Positions 22,686-27,580 of a stretch of 27,580 nucleotides of DNA are shown here, piece by piece (the stretch's first letter is position 1; every line of letters begins with the position of its first letter). The translations under genes and the position numbers were made by a program. The stretch is from an uncultured Solobacterium sp. (GTDB lineage: Bacteria > Bacillota_I > Bacilli_A > Erysipelotrichales > Erysipelotrichaceae). The DNA lies in the NCBI GenBank assembly GCA_900547815.1, contig URHY01000020.1, positions 1 through 27,580 of the forward strand. Direction: 5' to 3'. Under the pieces are notes generated by a model that saw only the letters and a list, made by a program, of their open reading frames with translations, was not told where the DNA came from and did no database searches.

Positions 22686-23996
22686 ATGGCATATCAAATT
22701 CCTAGAGGTTGTCAGGATGTATTTGGAATAGAATCTTACAAATGGCAAGCTCTTGAACAAACATTAAGAAGCTTTTGTTACATGTACAATTATGATGAGA
22801 TTCGTACACCAATTTTTGAACATACAGAAGTCTTCAAAAGAGAAAACGATTCAAGTGATATGGTAAACAAAGAAATGTATACTTTTAAACTTGAAAACTC
22901 AAAAACATCATTAACATTACGTCCAGAAGGTACAGCTGGTGTAGTTCGTAGCTTTGTTGAAAACAAGATGTTCGCAAATCCAGATCTTCCTGCAAAATTT
23001 TATTATATGGGACCTATGTCAAGACATGAACGTCCTCAAAAAGGAAGAATGCGTATCTTTAATCAATTTGGTGTTGAGGCATTAGGTGTTAAAAGTCCAT
23101 ATGTCGATGTTGAAACTATTGTACTTGCTTTCTCAATTCTTAAAACATTAGGATTAAATGATATTAAAGTATGTTTAAATACATTAGGTGACGATGAGTC
23201 TCGTGCAAATTATCGAAGTGCATTGAAAGAATATTTTGCACCATATGTAGATGAATTGTGTGGCGATTGTAAACGTCGTTACGAACAAAACCCACTACGT
23301 ATTTTAGATTGTAAAGTCGATCATGATCATGAATGCATGAAAAATGCACCTAAGATGTCAGATTATTTAAATGAAGCAAGTCAAAAATATTTCAATACAG
23401 TATGTGAATTGTTAGATAAACTAGAAATTCCTTATGAAGTAGATGATAAATTAGTGCGTGGATTAGACTACTATACACACACAGTATTTGAAATTGTTTC
23501 TATGAATAAAGAAATGGGAGCACAATCTACGGTTTTAGCTGGTGGACGTTATGATGGATTGATTTCATACTTTGGTGGTCCAGAAGGCATGAGTGGTATT
23601 GGATGGGCCTTAGGTATGGAGCGTTTATTGATTGCATTAGAAGCTGAAGGGGTTGAATTAGAACAAAAACCTGCATTAGATGCTTATGTAATGTGTCTTG
23701 ATAAAGAAGCTAGAACATATGCATTTGAAGTGTTGACTGAACTTAGAGCTTATGGATATCGTTGCGATATGGATATGATGGACAGAAGCTTTAAAGCACA
23801 ATTCAAAGCGGTTGATCGTGCTAAGGCTAAACTTGCAATTTTGATTGGTAAATCCGAATTGGAAGAAAAGAAAGTTACAATAAAAAATATTGCGCATAAA
23901 GAACAAGAAGCAATTGATGTCAATGATTTGATACCTTATGTTGACTCTTTATTAGAAGAAGAAAGTCATCATCATCACGAACATGAAGGAGAATAA
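22686..23996 (+). CDS. hisS: Histidyl-tRNA synthetase with His-rich tail
   Basis: This 436-residue class II HisRS charges tRNA-His. The N-terminus MAYQIPRGCQDVFGIE, motif 2 region (YYMGPMSRHERPQKGRMR), histidine-binding LVRGLDYYTHTVFE and motif 3 GMERLLIALE are all present. The C-terminal anticodon-binding domain begins about residue 335. The ATG at 22686 has AAGGAGG 8-14 bases upstream, and the longer frame runs back into the T-box. Regulation is by the T-box leader. An oddity is the last nine residues, SHHHHEHEGE in context, with five histidines within six positions (23967-23984). The tail is absent from the usual family form. aspS starts 2 bases after the stop. Confidence 0.95.
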   Translation: MAYQIPRGCQDVFGIESYKWQALEQTLRSFCYMYNYDEIRTPIFEHTEVFKRENDSSDMVNKEMYTFKLENSKTSLTLRPEGTAGVVRSFVENKMFANPDLPAKFYYMGPMSRHERPQKGRMRIFNQFGVEALGVKSPYVDVETIVLAFSILKTLGLNDIKVCLNTLGDDESRANYRSALKEYFAPYVDELCGDCKRRYEQNPLRILDCKVDHDHECMKNAPKMSDYLNEASQKYFNTVCELLDKLEIPYEVDDKLVRGLDYYTHTVFEIVSMNKEMGAQSTVLAGGRYDGLISYFGGPEGMSGIGWALGMERLLIALEAEGVELEQKPALDAYVMCLDKEARTYAFEVLTELRAYGYRCDMDMMDRSFKAQFKAVDRAKAKLAILIGKSELEEKKVTIKNIAHKEQEAIDVNDLIPYVDSLLEEESHHHHEHEGE

Positions 23997-23998
23997 GA

Positions 23999-25735
23999 AT
24001 GTATAGAACACACAACAATGGTGAATTGCGTTTAACAAATGTAAATCAGGAAGTCACATTATGTGGATGGGTAAGTAAACGTAGAAATTTTGGAGCTTTA
24101 GTCTTTATCGATTTAAGAGATCGCTATGGAATTACTCAGTTAGTATTCAATGAAGATATTGCAGCACAAATTAGTGATGTACGTAATGAATATGTACTTC
24201 AAGTAAAGGGTACTGTTGTAGAAAGAAAAGATAAAAACCCTAAACTTGAAACTGGTGAAATTGAAGTTGTAGTTAGTGAAGTAAAAATTGTGAATACTGC
24301 CATTACGACACCTATGATCATTGCAGATGAAACAGATGCATTAGAGGATACGCGTTTAAAATATCGTTATTTGGATTTAAGAAGACCAGTTCTTCAAAAG
24401 AATTTGATTTTAAGAAACCGTATTACCTTATTAGTTCGTAACTATTTAGCTAAATATGGATTTACTGAAGTTGAAACACCAATTTTATGTCGTTCTACAC
24501 CAGAAGGAGCACGTGACTATTTAGTGCCTAGTCGTATTAGTAAAGGTGAATTCTATGCACTTCCACAATCTCCTCAATTATATAAACAGCTATTGATGGT
24601 TGGTGGAATGGATCGTTATTTCCAGATTGCACGTTGTTTTAGAGATGAAGATTTACGTGCGGATCGTCAACCTGAATTCTCACAGATCGATATTGAAATG
24701 AGTTTTGTGGATGAAGAAGACATTTGGTCAATGACAGAAGGATTAATGAAAGAAATATTCAAAGATATCAAAGGTATTGGTTTACCAGAATTTAAACGTA
24801 TTCCTTACGATACTTGTATGGAAAAATATGGTTCAGATAAACCAGATTTACGCTTTGACATGCCTTTATGCAATGTAAGTGAAGTCTTCGCAAATACTGA
24901 ATTCAAGGTGTTTGAAAACTGTTTAAATGAAGGTGGCATTATTCAAGCTATGAATGTTAAAAATGGAGCTGACAAGTTCTCAAGAAAACAATTAGATAAA
25001 CTACAAGATTATGTAAAGGTGTATGGTGCAAAAGCCCTTGCCAACTTAAAATTAACTTCTGAAGGTTTTGCGGGTAGTGTCACAAAAGTATTATCTGATG
25101 CAGAAAAAGAAGCATTGCGTACGATGTTAAATATTGAAGAAAACGATATTGTATTCTTTGTAGCGGATAAAAAGAAAGTGGCTCAAACATCTTTAGGTGC
25201 ATTGCGTGTGAAATTAGGTCACGATTTAGATTTAATCAACAAAGATGCATATGAATTTTTATGGGTTACAGATTTCCCAATGTTTGAATATGATGAAAAT
25301 GAAAATCGTTATGTAGCGGCTCACCACCCATTTACTTCACCTAACTTAGAAGATGTGGATAAATTGATGTCCGATCCAGCACATTGTTATTCTAGAGCTT
25401 ATGACTTGGTATTAAATGGTTATGAGTTATTATCTGGATCAATTCGTATTCATGATCAAAAACTTCAAGAAAAAGTATTTGAAGCCATCGGTATGACTTT
25501 AGAAGAAGCGCATGAAAAATTCAGCTGGTTTATGGATGCATTCCAATATGGTACTCCACCTCATGGAGGTGTAGGTATCGGTCTAGAACGTTTGACTATG
25601 ATTCTAGCCGGTACAGATAACATTCGTGATGTAGTGGCATTCCCTAAAACAGCAAGTGCATCGGATTTAATGGCACAGGCACCAAGCCCAGTAGACGCAG
25701 CACAATTAAAAGAATTAGGTATTGAAACAAAGTAA
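23999..25735 (+). CDS. aspS: Aspartyl-tRNA synthetase
   Basis: This 578-residue bacterial-type class II AspRS has the N-terminal OB-fold anticodon domain (CGWVSKRRNFGALVFIDLRD, about 22-41). Motif 2 includes FRDEDLRADRQPEFSQ, and the central GAD insertion spans about residues 290-410. Motif 3 is GVGIGLERLTMIL, and the C-terminal FPKTASASDLMAQAP is typical. Length is near the usual 585-595. The ribosome site GAAGGAG is inside the end of hisS, and the two genes are 2 bases apart, so both respond to the T-box. Whether it charges only tRNA-Asp or also tRNA-Asn cannot be decided here. A terminator follows directly. Confidence 0.96.
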   Translation: MYRTHNNGELRLTNVNQEVTLCGWVSKRRNFGALVFIDLRDRYGITQLVFNEDIAAQISDVRNEYVLQVKGTVVERKDKNPKLETGEIEVVVSEVKIVNTAITTPMIIADETDALEDTRLKYRYLDLRRPVLQKNLILRNRITLLVRNYLAKYGFTEVETPILCRSTPEGARDYLVPSRISKGEFYALPQSPQLYKQLLMVGGMDRYFQIARCFRDEDLRADRQPEFSQIDIEMSFVDEEDIWSMTEGLMKEIFKDIKGIGLPEFKRIPYDTCMEKYGSDKPDLRFDMPLCNVSEVFANTEFKVFENCLNEGGIIQAMNVKNGADKFSRKQLDKLQDYVKVYGAKALANLKLTSEGFAGSVTKVLSDAEKEALRTMLNIEENDIVFFVADKKKVAQTSLGALRVKLGHDLDLINKDAYEFLWVTDFPMFEYDENENRYVAAHHPFTSPNLEDVDKLMSDPAHCYSRAYDLVLNGYELLSGSIRIHDQKLQEKVFEAIGMTLEEAHEKFSWFMDAFQYGTPPHGGVGIGLERLTMILAGTDNIRDVVAFPKTASASDLMAQAPSPVDAAQLKELGIETK

Positions 25736-25759
25736 GACAGGAATTTTTTCCTGTCTTTT
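25734..25759 (+). terminator. Terminator of the hisS-aspS operon
   Basis: AAGACAGGAA (25734-25743) and TTCCTGTCTT (25748-25757) form a perfect 10-bp stem with a TTTT loop, ending in Ts. It overlaps the aspS stop region. Confidence 0.85.
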
Positions 25760-25767
25760 CGTATTTC

Positions 25768-25776
25768 TGATATAAT
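25768..25776 (+). promoter_or_regulatory. Extended -10 promoter of the AAA-ATPase-like gene
   Basis: TGATATAAT is an extended -10 with no clear -35. It lies 20 bases before the ATG at 25796, and AGGTGGTGAT (25782-25791) serves as the ribosome site. Confidence 0.6.
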
Positions 25777-25795
25777 TATATAGGTGGTGATATAG

Positions 25796-27439
25796 ATGAA
25801 GGCAATTCCAATTGGCATTTCAAATTTTGAAGAACTCAGAAATAATAACTATTATTTTGTTGATAAGACCAATATGATTCAGGAATTTTTAGAAAGAAAA
25901 AGCAAAGTCACATTGATTACGCGTCCTAGGCGTTTTGGAAAGACTCTAAACATGTCTATGATGGCTTCTTTTTTTGATGTGACAAAAGATTCTAAATATA
26001 TATTTGAAAATACAGTGATCATGAATTCTGACTATATAAACGAAATGAATCGATATCCTACTATTTTTATTTCATTTGCGAATGCGAAAAGAGATAGAGA
26101 ATCTATTATCACAACTATAAAAAAACAAATTCTAAGCGAATGGGCAAAATATGAATATGTTTTTAAAAATTTAAATAAATACGATCAAAAAGAACATGAT
26201 TATATTGAATCTAATTTAATGGATTTTCACAGTAATAATTTAAGTGGAATCAATGATGCATTATCATTCTTGATGGAAAGACTCTATGCTTACTATAATA
26301 AACAAGTCATGGTTTTCATAGATGAATACGATACACCTTTTATTGAAGCTCACGTGAATGACTGCTATGAAGAATTACGAGGTGGATTATCAGGTTTACT
26401 TCATAATTCTTTAAAAACATCGGATTGTTTAAAATATGCACTACTTACTGGAATTCAAAGAGTTGCGAAAGAAAATATTTTTAGTGATCTGAATAATTTA
26501 GATGTGAATTCAGTACTCGATACTGCTTATAGTGAGTATTTTGGGTTTAATACAGATGAAGTTAATCAATTGTTAAATACGTATGGTTTAACTTTAAATG
26601 ATGATGTTAAATCTATGTATGACGGATACAAAATCGGAAGTATTGATATATATAATCCTTGGTCTATATTAAATTACGCTCAAAAGAAAGAATTAATTCC
26701 ATATTGGATCAATACAAGTGCAAATACAATGATTAAAGAGAATATCAAGAATGCAGATTTAGATTACAAAGATCAATATGAAGATTTAATCAAAAATGGA
26801 TATTTAGATACACAAGTCAATACGCAAACAAGCTTCTATGAAGTGAAAAGCACTCCAAATTTATGGGGATTATTTGTGAATGCGGGATATTTAACAATAG
26901 ATAAAGCCATTGATATTACGGATAGCTTCTATCGCATTCGAATTCCAAATCAGGAAGTGAATAGAGAGTTTAGAAATTTAACTGAATATTATCTTTCCTT
27001 AAATGAAGGACAATTAAATCGACTATTACGTTTCTTGATTCAAGAACAACCGGATGAATTTATCAAAGAATATAAAAACATCTTAATGTTACCTAGTTAT
27101 CATGATTTAAAGAATGAAAATAGCTATCATATGATGATGCTTGGGATGTGTTTATGTTTATCTAGAGATTATGAAATTATAAGCAATAGGGAAGCTGGAA
27201 AAGGACGTTTTGACCTTGTATTAAAGGCAAAATATAGTAAATCTACTTCTTTTGTATTGGAATTTAAATATTTAAAAGATACTTCTAAAAATTTAGAATC
27301 CGATCTTGATAATCTAACAAATGAAGCAATTGAACAGATTCAATCTAAAAATTACTCGTTTGATTTAAAAGAAAAAGTGATTTATATAGGATTAGCTCAT
27401 CATGGAAAAGATGTTAAGATGAAATGGGTTGAAAAATAG
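25796..27439 (+). CDS. AAA-ATPase-like / PD-(D/E)XK nuclease domain protein
   Basis: This 547-residue protein belongs to the large family with an N-terminal AAA-ATPase-like domain and a C-terminal PD-(D/E)XK nuclease-like domain. Seen are the opening PIGISNFEELR, the modified P-loop TRPRRFGKT (lysine about 49), Walker B VFIDEYDTPF (about 173-182) and the nuclease motif GRFDLVL with Asp473, followed by LEFK (Glu489, Lys491). Both putative active sites look intact. These genes are often multicopy and strain-variable in gut Firmicutes and Bacteroidetes, and their role (defence, mobile or regulatory) is unproven. It has its own promoter and terminator and no operon partner, consistent with a separately acquired cassette. 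Base composition is not visibly different from its neighbours. Confidence 0.82.
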   Translation: MKAIPIGISNFEELRNNNYYFVDKTNMIQEFLERKSKVTLITRPRRFGKTLNMSMMASFFDVTKDSKYIFENTVIMNSDYINEMNRYPTIFISFANAKRDRESIITTIKKQILSEWAKYEYVFKNLNKYDQKEHDYIESNLMDFHSNNLSGINDALSFLMERLYAYYNKQVMVFIDEYDTPFIEAHVNDCYEELRGGLSGLLHNSLKTSDCLKYALLTGIQRVAKENIFSDLNNLDVNSVLDTAYSEYFGFNTDEVNQLLNTYGLTLNDDVKSMYDGYKIGSIDIYNPWSILNYAQKKELIPYWINTSANTMIKENIKNADLDYKDQYEDLIKNGYLDTQVNTQTSFYEVKSTPNLWGLFVNAGYLTIDKAIDITDSFYRIRIPNQEVNREFRNLTEYYLSLNEGQLNRLLRFLIQEQPDEFIKEYKNILMLPSYHDLKNENSYHMMMLGMCLCLSRDYEIISNREAGKGRFDLVLKAKYSKSTSFVLEFKYLKDTSKNLESDLDNLTNEAIEQIQSKNYSFDLKEKVIYIGLAHHGKDVKMKWVEK

Positions 27440-27445
27440 GCTTAT

Positions 27446-27472
27446 ATGCGGTACTTAGGTACTGCATTTTTT
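27446..27472 (+). terminator. Terminator after the AAA-ATPase-like gene
   Basis: ATGCGGTAC (27446-27454) pairs with GTACTGCAT (27459-27467), with one G-T pair and the loop TTAG, followed by six Ts. It begins six bases after the stop. Confidence 0.85.
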
Positions 27473-27538
27473 ATCGCAAAAGACACATTTAATAAAACAG
27501 GATATAGACATCATTAATGTCAAATAGACTTGTACAAT

Positions 27539-27557
27539 TTACCTGTAAGTGAGGTAA
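27539..27557 (+). promoter_or_regulatory. Small hairpin covering the last gene's ribosome site
   Basis: TTACCT (27539-27544) is complementary to AGGTAA (27552-27557), which contains the GAGGT ribosome site. The six-pair stem could mask translation start. TACAAT at 27533-27538 is a possible -10, but it lies so close that the stem might be only partly transcribed. Confidence 0.3.
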
Positions 27558-27563
27558 TGAAAC

Positions 27564-27580
27564 ATGTGTACAGAATTTAA
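27564..27580 (+). CDS. Start of a gene cut by the window edge, possible Cys-nucleophile hydrolase
   Basis: An ATG at 27564 with GAGGT (27551-27555) eight bases upstream opens a frame reading MCTEF before the window ends. It follows a terminator and a possible -10 (TACAAT, 27533-27538). Cys at residue 2 in an MCT start is typical of choloylglycine hydrolase / linear amide C-N hydrolases (bile-salt hydrolase, penicillin acylase), where Met is removed to free the catalytic Cys. Five codons cannot establish this. The gene start is moderately supported and the family is a guess. Confidence 0.35.

Noticed and set aside
27507..27521. Palindrome GACAT-N5-ATGTC upstream of the last gene
   Set aside because: The arms are only 5 bases and the gene is too incomplete to judge an operator.

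Overview
The window looks like chromosome of a low-GC, standard-code Firmicute. The best guess is a butyrate-forming gut Erysipelotrichia (Holdemanella / Eubacterium biforme type). The grounds are AT-rich codon use, AGGAGG-type ribosome sites, a T-box leader, ScpAB, an Rex-type operator and a full acetyl-CoA to butyryl-CoA gene set. TGA is used as a stop, so it is not a Mollicute. The genus is inference only.

Region 1 (1-9492) is a butyrate module. Two thiolase genes lie on the minus strand, each with its own promoter and terminator. Diverging from them is bcd-etfB-etfA-hbd, then a hairpin terminator, then crt and a fused CoA-transferase. Together these genes make acetoacetyl-CoA, 3-hydroxybutyryl-CoA, crotonyl-CoA, butyryl-CoA and, by inference, butyrate. 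The divergent intergenic region carries one perfect and two imperfect Rex-type (NADH/NAD+ sensor) sites placed around the two promoters. A different palindrome sits inside the promoter of the second thiolase gene. At the far left is a 48-residue two-helix membrane peptide gene with its own promoter and terminator.

Region 2 (9497-14148) holds a threonine-aldolase-like PLP enzyme on the plus strand. Converging on it is a tightly packed minus-strand operon: Nudix hydrolase, ATP-grasp ligase, esterase and PPP-type metallophosphatase. The substrate of the operon is unknown, and it is the best candidate here for an undescribed small-molecule pathway.

Region 3 (14147-20405) opens with a membrane-anchored amidase-like protein that lacks a usual zinc-binding His. 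It is divergent from a housekeeping run: scpA, scpB, rluB, rsmE, mtaB, murE (chromosome segregation, rRNA and tRNA modification, cell wall).

Region 4 (20405-25760) has rpsU, phoH, yebC and a T-box-controlled hisS-aspS operon. The T-box specifier region reads GACAC, which overlaps an Asp and a His codon, matching the two synthetases it controls. HisS has a His-rich C-terminal tail.

Region 5 (25760-27580) is an accessory AAA-ATPase-like / PD-(D/E)XK protein. It is followed by the first codons of a gene (MCTEF...) cut by the window edge. No tRNA, rRNA, CRISPR array or insertion sequence was found.
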